This document shows, piece after piece, positions 51,617-61,138 of a stretch of DNA of 64,000 nucleotides (its first letter is position 1; each line of letters begins with the position of its first letter). The translations under genes were made by a program, and so were the position numbers. This DNA is from Fibrisoma montanum (GTDB taxonomy: Bacteria > Bacteroidota > Bacteroidia > Cytophagales > Spirosomataceae): NCBI RefSeq assembly GCF_003583365.1, contig NZ_QXED01000003.1, positions 558,001 through 622,000 of the forward strand, read 5' to 3'. The notes under the pieces are model-generated. The model saw only the letters and a list, made by a program, of their open reading frames with translations, did not search any database and had not been told where the DNA came from.

Positions 51617-52316
51617 AGAGTGAATCAGGTCAGCACTTATAAGACAATAAACGACCTCGGAACCCTTACACCGTCAATCGTTTATCCAAAGAAATAAACA
51701 GCGGAGTCTTTTCAGGGGGGTTAAATCGCGGCCAGGCACCTTCCGGATTTAAGTTCAAGTAGTGCTGCCAACCCCGGCCATGGCCGGATGCTGCTCACTC
51801 TTGGAAACAACTGTTTCAGAATGAAAACCAACGATTGAGCCGGGGGAGTTTGTGAGTAGTCGACTTTAGGAGCCAACTCGACTTTCTTACGTATGGATGC
51901 TGTTTATCATCCGCTTATTGGCGAACGCGTGGCTGGCCTTTGCCTAATGTAGGTCTCAACCTTTCTATTAATCGAGCGAAGAACCGGTACGTCTGGCTGA
52001 TCTTTTCACCTAAGCTAGTCGGCTCCTGAACTTTTGTGTCAAACTGAAAACCACTCAATACGTGTTGGAGCGCATTTAGAGCCAACCGATTACCAGCGAT
52101 CTCGATAAATAACCACTCATCACAAAAATACGTTTATAGTTCATAGTACCTTGCTTTACAAAGTACCTTACTATACCTTAGCTCAATCAAAACAGGTGCG
52201 GTCCAGGGATCAGGACAACTAGGTATCACCCTATTTATCAAACAGATGCATTAAAAGAGATAAAATCTCTTGCTGGTATTTCCATGTCTTTTTTTAACGT
52301 TTGACCTTGAAAAAAT
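51617..52316. other. 700-bp intergenic region with a regulatory-like repeat
   Basis: A stretch between divergent genes. On the minus strand, about 51950-52130 reads as an open frame (DEWLFIEIAGNRLALNALQH, VLSGFQFDTKVQEPTSLG) with no start codon and no recognised family; it may be a remnant or chance. Two AGTACCTT copies lie at 52145-52152 and 52162-52169. The rest shows nothing I recognise. Confidence 0.45.
52144..52180 (+). promoter_or_regulatory. Direct repeats of AGTACCTT, operator-like
   Basis: AGTACCTT occurs at 52145-52152 and 52162-52169, 17 bp apart, followed by TATACCTTA. Sites of this form are ones I associate with PadR-type regulators in Bacteroidota, which often control PF14905 barrels such as the gene at 52317. 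No PadR gene is present in the window. Confidence 0.45.
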
Positions 52317-54752
52317 ATGAGATCTGTACTCTCTACTCTTTTAGCCATGTTCGTCTGCAGCTTACTCGGCTTTAGCTCATTGGCTCAATCACCAGCCCGG
52401 GGAAAAATCACCGGTACCGTAGTCGATTCGGTCGACAACAAAGTAAGGGACTACATCACCGTCAATTTGCTCAATGAGCAGAAGGTCACTGTCAAGGTGG
52501 ATTTTACCAAAACGGACGGTTCGTTTATGCTCGACCGTTTGAAACCGGGCAACTATATGCTCGTTGCCGTGGGCGTTGGTTATAAGCCGAAAATGATTCC
52601 GGTGAATCTGTCGGACACGGCCCGATTGACGGTTAACCTGGGTACTATCGACATTGCTCCCACGGTGATTGGCTTGCAGGAAGTCAAGGTAACAGCGATC
52701 AAACCGATTGTGAAGCAGGAAGTGGACCGCATTACCTACGATATGCAGGCCGATCCCGAAAACAAGGTATTTAACGCGCTGGAAATGATGCGGAAAGTCC
52801 CTCTACTGTCAGTGGACGCGGACAATAACGTTTATCTGAAAGGAAATGCTGATTTCAGAATCCTCATTAATGGGAGACCCTCAAGCATGATGGAGCGAAA
52901 TTACCGCGACGTACTGCGGAGCATGCCTGCCTCGTCGATTGAACGGATTGAAGTGATTACCACGCCACCGGCTAAATATGACGCCGAAGGACTGGCGGGT
53001 ATCATCAACATCATTACCCGTAAAACAGTCGACAATGGCTATAACGGCACGATCAACCTAAGCGAACGTTTTCCCGTGGGCGGGCCGGGTGTAGGGGGCA
53101 CCGTATCGGCCAAATTCGGCAAACTTGGCATGACTTTGATGACGGGGGGAAACCAGTATCGCACGCCGAGTATCAGTACGTTCTCCGAACGCGATACAAG
53201 AAACCTGAATCCATCCCTCCTTTTCCAGAACGGCACCACCCGATCGAACAATTATAGTGGTTACCTGGGCTACGAGATTAGCTACGAAATTGATACGCTC
53301 AACCTGGTTAGTGCTCAGTTCAATATCAACGGTAGCCGGGGCCGTGGGTTTGTCTTCCAAAATTCCCTGTTGAATGCCAACGCTGAACCGATTGAACAGT
53401 ATGAGCTGGCCAATACAAGTCGTGATCAGGGTAGAGGAATGGATGCCGCCTTTAATTATCAGCGAAGTGCCAAAGTGGACAAAAACCGGCTGCTGACGAT
53501 TTCCTACCGATATTTTGGCTATACCAACAACCAGAAGGCCAATGTAGACATTACCGAACGGATCAATTTCGACCTGCCCGATTACCGACAGTTCAACGAC
53601 CAGCAATTTTCGGAGCAAACCGTCCAGGTAGATTATGTGTATCCGGTAAAAAAACTCAACGTTGAAGCGGGGTTGAAAGCGATTATGCGTGATAACCGAA
53701 GCGATTTTCTGTTTGAATCGTTTGACCAGGAAGCAAATACATTTGATCCGGACCCGGCCAGAAGCAACCGGTTTACCAATACACAGAACGTTTTAGTCGC
53801 TTACAACACGTATCAGTATACGTTCAAAAAGTGGGGGCTGAAAGCGGGGGCCAGGATCGAGCAGACCATGGTAAAAGTCGATTTTATCTCCACCGATTCG
53901 AAAGTAGATCAGAACTATTTTAATGTCATTCCGTCTATTGCCATCAATCGTAAATTGAAAAAGAACGCCGGTTTCAATCTTGGTTACACCCAGCGCATTC
54001 AGCGTCCGGGTATCTACCAGCTCAATCCGTTTGTGGACCGATCAAACCCCAACTTTGAACGTAGCGGTAATCCGACCTTACGCCCCGCCTTTGTGAACGA
54101 CTTTCAGCTCGGCTTCAATACGTCAAAAAAAGGCTCCGTGAACGTTGGAGCGGGCTACACTAACTTTCGGGACATGATCATGCCGGTGGCTGTTTTTAAT
54201 CCTGAGACTAACATCACCAGAGCTACGTTCGGCAATACGGGGCGGGCGCGGTTGTTTATGCTGATGCTGAATATCAATTACCCGATTAATAAATACTGGA
54301 ATTTCAGTCTGAATTCAAGAGTCGCGCATGGTAGGGTCTCGGGCGTGGTGGATGGTCAGGTGGTTTCCAATCAGGGCATTATGTACCAGGCCAATGTGTC
54401 AACCGGCTACAAACTACCGAAAGGCTGGCGGGTGAATGGTAACCTGACTATGGTTGGTCCGAACATCAACATTCAGGGTACGACCAATGCCATGGTAAGT
54501 TCCTCCTTTAGTGCGAGCAAAGATATGTTCAAAGACAAATTAGCCCTCTCAGCAGCCTTCAATAATCCGTTTACCAGGTTCCGGGATGCACGTCGCGAGA
54601 CATTTGGTCCAAACTTTAACCAACTGGACATTCGAAGAGACTATTTTCGTTCCTTCAACCTCAGCTTGAACTACAAATTCGGAAAGCTGAAAGAAGCGAT
54701 CAAGAAAAACAAGCGAGGCATTCGGAATGACGACGTTCAAACCGGCAATTAG
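52317..54752 (+). CDS. PF14905-type outer-membrane beta-barrel with carboxypeptidase-regulatory N-terminus
   Basis: An 811-residue protein with a signal peptide (MRSVLSTLLAMFVCSLLGF SS). A CarboxypepD_reg-like domain (GKITGTVVDSVDNKVRDYIT...VNLGTIDI) is followed by a plug-like region (VIGLQEVKVTAIKPIVKQEV, FNALEMMRKVPLLSVDADNN, ASSIERIEVITTPPAKYDAE) and a large barrel (outer membrane protein beta-barrel family, PF14905), ending in NLSLNYKFGKLKEAIKKN. It belongs to the TonB-dependent receptor-like group; the ligand and TonB dependence are not shown. It is followed by sulfatase and nucleoside-hydrolase genes on the same strand. Confidence 0.85.
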   Translation: MRSVLSTLLAMFVCSLLGFSSLAQSPARGKITGTVVDSVDNKVRDYITVNLLNEQKVTVKVDFTKTDGSFMLDRLKPGNYMLVAVGVGYKPKMIPVNLSDTARLTVNLGTIDIAPTVIGLQEVKVTAIKPIVKQEVDRITYDMQADPENKVFNALEMMRKVPLLSVDADNNVYLKGNADFRILINGRPSSMMERNYRDVLRSMPASSIERIEVITTPPAKYDAEGLAGIINIITRKTVDNGYNGTINLSERFPVGGPGVGGTVSAKFGKLGMTLMTGGNQYRTPSISTFSERDTRNLNPSLLFQNGTTRSNNYSGYLGYEISYEIDTLNLVSAQFNINGSRGRGFVFQNSLLNANAEPIEQYELANTSRDQGRGMDAAFNYQRSAKVDKNRLLTISYRYFGYTNNQKANVDITERINFDLPDYRQFNDQQFSEQTVQVDYVYPVKKLNVEAGLKAIMRDNRSDFLFESFDQEANTFDPDPARSNRFTNTQNVLVAYNTYQYTFKKWGLKAGARIEQTMVKVDFISTDSKVDQNYFNVIPSIAINRKLKKNAGFNLGYTQRIQRPGIYQLNPFVDRSNPNFERSGNPTLRPAFVNDFQLGFNTSKKGSVNVGAGYTNFRDMIMPVAVFNPETNITRATFGNTGRARLFMLMLNINYPINKYWNFSLNSRVAHGRVSGVVDGQVVSNQGIMYQANVSTGYKLPKGWRVNGNLTMVGPNINIQGTTNAMVSSSFSASKDMFKDKLALSAAFNNPFTRFRDARRETFGPNFNQLDIRRDYFRSFNLSLNYKFGKLKEAIKKNKRGIRNDDVQTGN

Positions 54753-55281
54753 GTTGATAACAGTAGGTAATGGAACGGACGGCCGCTTGCTTTCCGCTGC
54801 ACTGGGCTTGGGTCAGATACTCGATATAAAGCCTTGATAGTGAACCTACTGCGGATGCGTCGCACGTAGTGGGCATCCGGCAGGTTACCCAGATCACGGC
54901 CGAGCCGACTGTACCCTCGTCAACACGCGGTTCGCCCACCGACATACTGAGCCTATACAGGTAAAACATCGGCAAAGATTGCGGGGAACCCACTCATTAC
55001 GTCATCTCGGCAGACTGAGCCGGCGCTGGCAAGGAGCCGGCTCAGCAGTCTCGTTAACTTTATCCCGGCAACCTGATACATTAATGACCATGGGCTTCGG
55101 GTAGAAGATCACTACGATGGCCTTCTCTATACGACCGATCGACGGAATACACAGGGGATGGTTTGGCAATGGACGCAACTACCATTCCGTTGACGGGAAG
55201 ACTCGTTTGTTTACCATTAATTCTGCCCAAAGGCCCCGCCATAAACCTGACTGTTGGGTAAAGTAGCCAACGCGCCCGGCG
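54753..55281. other. 530-bp intergenic region with a hairpin
   Basis: Separates the barrel gene from the sulfatase. A perfect 10-bp inverted repeat (CTGAGCCGGC, 55015-55024 / 55036-55045) is the only clear structure. The minus-strand ORF at 54700-54993 has no coding features. Confidence 0.5.
55015..55045. terminator. GC-rich hairpin, possible terminator
   Basis: CTGAGCCGGC / GCCGGCTCAG with an 11-bp loop, about 260 bp after the barrel stop. No T-run. Confidence 0.4.
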
Positions 55282-57114
55282 GTGCTTAGTATGTGCATGT
55301 TATCAGACAACAAATCAATTCGGCCTATCCGGCTGTTCTTCAGGCAAAAAACCGTCGGCTTACTGTGCCTTTGCGTAGTGGCAACGGGCCTATGGTACGG
55401 CTTTACACCGGCTCACAAACCAGCCCGGAGACCTAATGTGCTGTTTATTCTGACCGATGACCAGGGATATGGCGACCTACAATTACACGGCAACCGGTAC
55501 CTCGAAACGCCCAACATTGACCTGATTGGTCGCGAAGGGGCGCGGTTTAATCGGTTTTATGTCAGTCCGCTTTGTGCACCGTCGCGGGCCAGTTTTCTGA
55601 CGGGCCGTTACCACCTTCGCACCGGGGTAGTGTCAGTGAGCAATGGCTTAGAAGTGATGAAGGCCAGCGAAGTAACGCTGGCCGAGTTGCTGCAACGCTA
55701 CGGCTACCGGACGGGCTGTTTTGGCAAATGGCATAACGGTGAGCATCTGCCCAACCACCCTAACGGTCAGGGCTTCGAAGAGTTTGTGGGCTTCTGCGCC
55801 GGTCACTGGTCCAATTATTTCGACACGGAGCTTGATCACAACGGCAAACCCCTGAAAACGAAGGGCTACATTAGCGATGTGCTGACGGACCGGGCCATCG
55901 AGTTTATCCGTAAAAACCGGGATCAGCCTTTTTTCTGCTACGTTCCCTTCAACACCCCGCACAGCCCGCATCAGGTTGCTGACCGCTACTTTAACCCGTA
56001 TAAAGCCAAAGGGCTTTCCGACGAATTGGCCAGTGTGTACGGCATGGTGCAGAACATGGACGAAAACATTGGGCGGCTCCTTGGCACCCTGGCCGAACTG
56101 GGAATCGACGAGGAGACGATTGTTGTTTTCTCGACCGATAACGGACCCAATGGCAACCGCTTCAACGCGGGCATGAAAGGCATAAAAGGTAGTGTTGACG
56201 AAGGCGGGGTTCGGGTGCCGTTCTTTGTGCGCTGGCCGGGAAAAATCCGCCCCCAACTCATCCGTCCTATAGCGGCCCATATCGATCTGGTGCCGACCCT
56301 GACCGACTTACTGGCATTACCGGCCCCAAAAACAGCGCATTACGATGGTATCAGCCTGGCGGATCAGCTGCTGGGACGACCGGTTAAAACCGCTGCGAAC
56401 CGGGTAATTTTCACGCATGTAGCGCAGTTGGCCCGGGAGTTGTCTGCCGTGCCGGCTGCTATCCGGAGCGAACGGTTCCGGTGGGTGAAAACAGCCCGCG
56501 AAACGGCCCTGTACGATATGCAGGCCGATTCGCTGCAAACCACCAATATTGCCCACCGTTACCCTGACACCCTGCGGGCGTTTGAGGAACTGTACACGCG
56601 CTGGTTCAGTACGGTAAGTGCGGCCACGAATCCCGGTAGCCGGCCCACGCCCATTGGCGAAGGGCGTCGGCAACAGGTACTGCCCGCCCACGAAGCCCAA
56701 TTTACGGGGCAAGTTCGGTTTAACGAAGGCCATGGGTGGGCGCACGACTGGCTCACCAACTGGCAAACCCCCACCGACAGCATCTGGTGGGAGGTGACCA
56801 GCCGCCACACCAAGCGGTACGCTGTAGGGATTCAATATACCTGTCCGCCCGACCAAACCGGCTCTGTGGTCCGCATCAGTACGACCACCTCCACCCGCCA
56901 GGCTACCCTTGCCAAAGCCTACGACCCACCCACCATGCCCAGTCCCGACCGGGTGCCACGGAAGGAGGCCTATGAGAAACCTTGGGCGGTGATGCCTGTC
57001 GGTATAATCACCATTGGCCCCGGCGAACAACGCCTGATGCTGACGGCTCCAAAGGTGGCTGGCAAACGCGTAGCCGACGTCAAAGGGATTGTTTTAAGCG
57101 AAATAGTGCCTTAA
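55282..57114 (+). CDS. Secreted sulfatase, arylsulfatase A family
   Basis: A 610-residue protein. The hydrophobic segment (TVGLLCLCVVATGLWYGF) precedes the catalytic domain: NVLFILTDDQGYGDLQLHGN (metal Asp-Asp), then LCAPSRASFLTGRYHLRTG with formylglycine precursor Cys98 in CxPSR. Further on are FGKWHNGEHLP, CYVPFNTPHSPHQVADRY and VFSTDNGPNGNRFN (metal and catalytic residues). The C-terminal about 150 residues form an extra beta domain. An anaerobic or aerobic maturase is not in the window. It removes sulfate from polysaccharide or other sulfate esters. Start codons at 55282, 55291 and 55300 are all possible; the signal is unaffected. Confidence 0.9.
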   Translation: MLSMCMLSDNKSIRPIRLFFRQKTVGLLCLCVVATGLWYGFTPAHKPARRPNVLFILTDDQGYGDLQLHGNRYLETPNIDLIGREGARFNRFYVSPLCAPSRASFLTGRYHLRTGVVSVSNGLEVMKASEVTLAELLQRYGYRTGCFGKWHNGEHLPNHPNGQGFEEFVGFCAGHWSNYFDTELDHNGKPLKTKGYISDVLTDRAIEFIRKNRDQPFFCYVPFNTPHSPHQVADRYFNPYKAKGLSDELASVYGMVQNMDENIGRLLGTLAELGIDEETIVVFSTDNGPNGNRFNAGMKGIKGSVDEGGVRVPFFVRWPGKIRPQLIRPIAAHIDLVPTLTDLLALPAPKTAHYDGISLADQLLGRPVKTAANRVIFTHVAQLARELSAVPAAIRSERFRWVKTARETALYDMQADSLQTTNIAHRYPDTLRAFEELYTRWFSTVSAATNPGSRPTPIGEGRRQQVLPAHEAQFTGQVRFNEGHGWAHDWLTNWQTPTDSIWWEVTSRHTKRYAVGIQYTCPPDQTGSVVRISTTTSTRQATLAKAYDPPTMPSPDRVPRKEAYEKPWAVMPVGIITIGPGEQRLMLTAPKVAGKRVADVKGIVLSEIVP

Positions 57115-57159
57115 TTAGCAACCATAGTCATTGCCATCTTGCCGTGACTCAATCACAAC

Positions 57160-58125
57160 ATGAATACCCCGCCTGCTCTTCGTCAATCAACACCCGCCCG
57201 CTGGTGGCTAACCGGCTTATTTACGCTGACCATTCTGTTCAGTGCATCGGCCCAGAAGCAAAAAGTCTGGCTCGATGCCGATACGGGCAACGAAATGGAC
57301 GACGTATTCGCTATCATCCGGCTGCTGTGGGCCACCAACGAGGTAGACGTAGTAGGGCTAAGTTCGGCTCATTTCAACAACACGGATCTGGTCACGTTTG
57401 ACAAGTGGAACCAGTACCCTACCGACGGCATTGCACCGGTGCAAATCAGCCAGAAGTTGAACGAGGAAATCCTGACGACCATGAAACTGACCCGGATAGC
57501 GCACCCGCTGGGGGCCGACCGGCAAATGGGCCGCGCCTGGGGCGGATTTCAGCCACGACCGTCGGCGGCTACTACCGAATTGCTGCGGGTGATCAAAAAA
57601 CTCGGCCCCACCGAAAAGCTGGATATCCTGACGATTGGAGCCGTTACCAACATTGCGTCGCTGATTGCACTCGATTCGACCGTAAAAGCCAAAATTCGGT
57701 TGTTCTCGCTCGGTGGCAGTTACGACACCGCCCGGAAAGCGTGGAATAAAAACGAATTCAACGTCCGCTGCGACCTCAACGGGTGGGATTTTCTGTTGAA
57801 TCAAACGGGGCTTGACTGGACCATTATGACCACCTACACGGCCGCTGTATACCGCGTTGACCGGGAGGATGTTTATCAAAAGCTGGCCGACGACAAACCC
57901 GTTGAGCAACTCATGGAACGACGCTGGCGCGAAACCAACCCGCAGGACAAAACTCGTGTATTGTGGGACGTTGCGCTGGTACAAGCCTACCTCCGTCCAG
58001 CCTTAGCCGACGTAATCAGCGTGCCGACTCCGCCCGAGAACCATCAGCAGCTGGTAAAAATCTGGACAAAAATTGATCAGAAAGGCATGTACGACGACTT
58101 CTGGGAGCAGGTGAAGCGTCATTGA
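57160..58125 (+). CDS. Secreted nucleoside-hydrolase-like protein
   Basis: A 321-residue protein with a signal peptide (LTGLFTLTILFSASA-like segment). The catalytic motif is KVWLDADTGNEMDDVFAIIR, an expanded DxDxGxxxDD compared with the classical DxDxGxDD of inosine-uridine nucleoside hydrolases. TIGAVTNIASLIALDSTVKA and LFSLGGSYDT are also family-like. The late His that usually contacts the base is not clear. It may cleave nucleosides or another N-ribosyl or N-glycosyl bond. It follows the sulfatase by 45 bp and is likely co-transcribed. Confidence 0.85.
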   Translation: MNTPPALRQSTPARWWLTGLFTLTILFSASAQKQKVWLDADTGNEMDDVFAIIRLLWATNEVDVVGLSSAHFNNTDLVTFDKWNQYPTDGIAPVQISQKLNEEILTTMKLTRIAHPLGADRQMGRAWGGFQPRPSAATTELLRVIKKLGPTEKLDILTIGAVTNIASLIALDSTVKAKIRLFSLGGSYDTARKAWNKNEFNVRCDLNGWDFLLNQTGLDWTIMTTYTAAVYRVDREDVYQKLADDKPVEQLMERRWRETNPQDKTRVLWDVALVQAYLRPALADVISVPTPPENHQQLVKIWTKIDQKGMYDDFWEQVKRH

Positions 58126-58375
58126 AGGGCATCTACATCGGTGGTCGGTTGCTGTTTTTGCAAACGATTAACACAGCACAATATGCTGATGAAATTATGT
58201 CAACAGCTTCCAGTCAGCAAAAATGGCTGACGCATATTGACGCGTCAACCATTTTGTTACGTGTTGCCACAATCACCAGTACTCTAACTAACACACTGGT
58301 TATAAATTACTATTAGGAAAAGTACAACCTCTTGACCACCGGCTCAAAGGTACTTTTCTTAGTAGCGCAGCCTAA

Positions 58376-60835
58376 TCAGAACTCCCCTTCGGTCGGCTCT
58401 TTGGCTTTCTTCTTGGCCTGCCGCAGCCGGTAGTTGAACGTCAGGTTGACCTGCCGCAACCGCCCCTGTGAGTTATTCTCCGTGTAGAAATTATCGCCTA
58501 CTGTGATGGTACGGAACCGGCGCGAGTTGAATACATCCAGTACGTTCAGGGTCAGTGTGCCGTTGCCGCGGAGGATGTCGCGGCTCATGGACAGATCCAG
58601 CGTCGCGATGGCCTGCCGACGCCCCTGCGGTGTCTGCTGGGGCGCTTCGTAGTTACCCCGCATCTGTAGGTCCAGACTCTTCCAGAAGGTGAACCGCGAG
58701 GTGGCGCGGGTAAACCAGCTATACGTATCGCTCTGGAAGTTGGCGTCGAGGTTATCGCCGTTTATCATAGCCCGGAAGAAGTTCATGCTCCCGTCAAGTT
58801 TCCACCACGGGAACAGCGCAAAGGAACCGGTAAATTCGGCGCCGTAGGAATCCTCCGTGGCCAGGTTTTCGGGCCGGGTGTTGGCATTGCCCTGGTCATC
58901 AACCCGCCGGATGCGGATGATCTTGCCGTTCGTATGCCGGTAGTACAGCGAGGAGGTGATCGACCCGTTGCCGATGTATTTGATATGGCCCAGATCGAAA
59001 GAGTTCGTAAACTCGGGGTTCAGATCGGGGTTACCGCTGAAGAAGTTCCGGCTGTCGCTGAAGGTCATAAACGGGCTCAGGTCGTTGTACTGCGGCCGAC
59101 GCACCCGGCGGCTGAAGCTCACCTGCAACGCGTGCTGCCGGGGCAGATCATACGTCAGGTGAACGCTCGGAAACAGGTTGGCGTACTGCCGCGGATTCAC
59201 GTCGTTCGTTTGCCGGAGCGTAGTCGTTACGCCCGTCCACTCGGCCCGCAGCCCCGCCTGATACGAAAACTTCCGGCTCTTGTTGCCCACGATGCCGTAG
59301 AGCGCATGAATCCGCTCCTCGTACAGAAAATTGTTGGTCAGGCCCGGCAACGGTCGCCACGAACCATCCGCAATCTGCTCCGTTACGGCGTAGTCGTTGG
59401 TCATGTCGCGGGTGCTGCTCCGGAGACCCGCTTCAAACTTACCGTCTTTCCTGAACGGCCGGATGTAGTCGATCTGCACCAGAAACTGCTTCTCCGTTTC
59501 GTCGTTCAGCGACCGCTGCAATACGTTCGGGATGCCCGACGTAGTCCGGTCGGGACGTAGCGTTTGCTGCGTAAAGAACTGATCGGAGCTTTCCCAGTTG
59601 TCGAGGTAGCGAACGTCGGCGGTCAGTTCGTGACCTTCGCGGGCAAAGGTCCGTTTATAGCTCAGGGCGTATTCCGAGTTGGGCTCGGTTTCGGTTTCAT
59701 CCTGCTGCCGGTTCGTAATGCTGAGCAGGTTGCTTAAACTCGACGCGTAATCCAGATACTGAATGTCGGAGTAGCGTTTGCCCTTGCTGATGCGGTACGT
59801 GTAGGCGCCGGTCAGGACGTTCTTCGGATTGAAGTAGTAATCGATGCCCGCCCGCGCGTTGTTGTACATACCGTTCAGGCGATTCGTCCAGGTTTGCTGC
59901 GTGAAAAACGTCGAGTCGTTGCGGTTCAGGCGCTGAAACTGGTTGCTCCGGCCGGGAGTATTGCGGTACGACACGCTGTAGTTGACAAAGAAATTGAGGT
60001 TCTTGCGCCGGTAGTTGACGTTGGCAGCCGCCCCGTAGTTGGCCGGATTTCCCGTAATCAGATCAAACGAGCCGTTGAAGCCTTCCTTCCGTTCTTTCTT
60101 CAAGACAATGTTGATGATCCCCCCCATGCCCTCGGCTTCGTAGCGGGCGGATGGGTTCGTGATGATCTCCACCCGTTCGATGGCGCTGCCCTGCAACTGC
60201 TGCAGGCCGCTCGATCCTTTCAGGCTGACCAGCCCAGACGGTTTCCCGTCAATCAGGATGCGGACGCTGTTACTCCCGCGCAGGCTGACGTTCCCTTCTA
60301 CGTCGACGGCTACCGACGGTACGTTCTGCAGAATATCGACCGCCGTACCGCCCCGGTTCGCCAGGTCCTTGCCCACGTTGAACACCCTTTTGTCGAGGGC
60401 CAGCTCCATCGTGCTTTTTTCGCCCTGTACCACCACCTCGCTCAATGTACTGGCTGTAGGGAGGAGTTTGAACGTACCCAGATCGGTCGCGCTTTCGCGG
60501 GTCAGGCGAATGGCCGCGGTTTTCTGGGGTTTATAACCGATGAATTCGAGCAGGGCGTAGTAGTTGCCGGTCGCAGCATCCAGCGCAAACTCACCGGTTT
60601 CGCTGGTGATCGCTCCCGTCACGAAGGAGCTGTCAGCCTGTCGGAACAGCCGGACGTTGGCAAAGGCCAGCGGGGTGTTGGCCTGGGCATCGAGCACTTT
60701 GCCGCGCAGCTTCAGTTTACCGCTGTCCTGACCGAAAAGAGCCGTACCGGTCAGCAGTACCGCAATGGAGAGTGCAACAAATCGAATAACGAACGGGCCA
60801 ATCAGATTGGAAAGGAAGGTAAACGGTACGCTCAT
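58376..60835 (-). CDS. PF14905-type outer-membrane beta-barrel receptor
   Basis: An 819-residue protein. The signal (FVALSIAVLLTGTALFGQ) leads to a CarboxypepD_reg domain (LRGKVLDAQANTPLAFANVR, EFALDAATGNYYALLEF). A plug follows (TLSEVVVQGEKSTMELALDK, GTAVDILQNVPSVAVDVEGN, SAIERVEIITNPSARYEAEG) and a barrel of about 550 residues ends in VNLTFNYRLRQAKKKAKEPT. It is the same family as the gene at 52317 and is in the opposite orientation. There is no SusD gene nearby, so it is not a classical SusCD uptake pair. The ligand is unknown. Confidence 0.87.
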   Translation of the reverse strand: MSVPFTFLSNLIGPFVIRFVALSIAVLLTGTALFGQDSGKLKLRGKVLDAQANTPLAFANVRLFRQADSSFVTGAITSETGEFALDAATGNYYALLEFIGYKPQKTAAIRLTRESATDLGTFKLLPTASTLSEVVVQGEKSTMELALDKRVFNVGKDLANRGGTAVDILQNVPSVAVDVEGNVSLRGSNSVRILIDGKPSGLVSLKGSSGLQQLQGSAIERVEIITNPSARYEAEGMGGIINIVLKKERKEGFNGSFDLITGNPANYGAAANVNYRRKNLNFFVNYSVSYRNTPGRSNQFQRLNRNDSTFFTQQTWTNRLNGMYNNARAGIDYYFNPKNVLTGAYTYRISKGKRYSDIQYLDYASSLSNLLSITNRQQDETETEPNSEYALSYKRTFAREGHELTADVRYLDNWESSDQFFTQQTLRPDRTTSGIPNVLQRSLNDETEKQFLVQIDYIRPFRKDGKFEAGLRSSTRDMTNDYAVTEQIADGSWRPLPGLTNNFLYEERIHALYGIVGNKSRKFSYQAGLRAEWTGVTTTLRQTNDVNPRQYANLFPSVHLTYDLPRQHALQVSFSRRVRRPQYNDLSPFMTFSDSRNFFSGNPDLNPEFTNSFDLGHIKYIGNGSITSSLYYRHTNGKIIRIRRVDDQGNANTRPENLATEDSYGAEFTGSFALFPWWKLDGSMNFFRAMINGDNLDANFQSDTYSWFTRATSRFTFWKSLDLQMRGNYEAPQQTPQGRRQAIATLDLSMSRDILRGNGTLTLNVLDVFNSRRFRTITVGDNFYTENNSQGRLRQVNLTFNYRLRQAKKKAKEPTEGEF

Positions 60836-61138
60836 CAGGTCGGGTTGAGTCGGTTGTATACAGCATAAAAGGTTGTATTGCCCGATTTTACTGTAAACCC
60901 CCTACCCCTTTGCCAAAAATAACCGGGTGCAGCCTCGCTGCTTGGCGCTGTAGCTGTGGTCAGTTTTTTCACCCCAATCCCCGAAGGGGCTTACGGCCTT
61001 GCTGGCTGATATACAGCCAGTATCCCCGGTCTGAATTTTCGACAATTCATCCGGCTCGTTCGGCAGTTCAGACAAAAAGCGGTTTACGTCCGGCAGCTGG
61101 TCGTCTAAATTTACCCCCGTCAACCATACCTCTTTATT
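60836..61138. other. Intergenic region, nothing recognised
   Basis: About 300 bp between divergent genes. A 73-codon minus-strand ORF (60902-61123) has no coding features. No clear repeats or motifs seen. Confidence 0.45.

Noticed and set aside
54700-54993. 97-codon minus-strand ORF at the end of the barrel gene
   Set aside because: Overlaps the barrel's 3' end and has no coding features.
58122-58316. 64-codon ORF starting within the nucleoside-hydrolase stop region
   Set aside because: Low-complexity, no domain, overlaps the upstream stop; probably chance.
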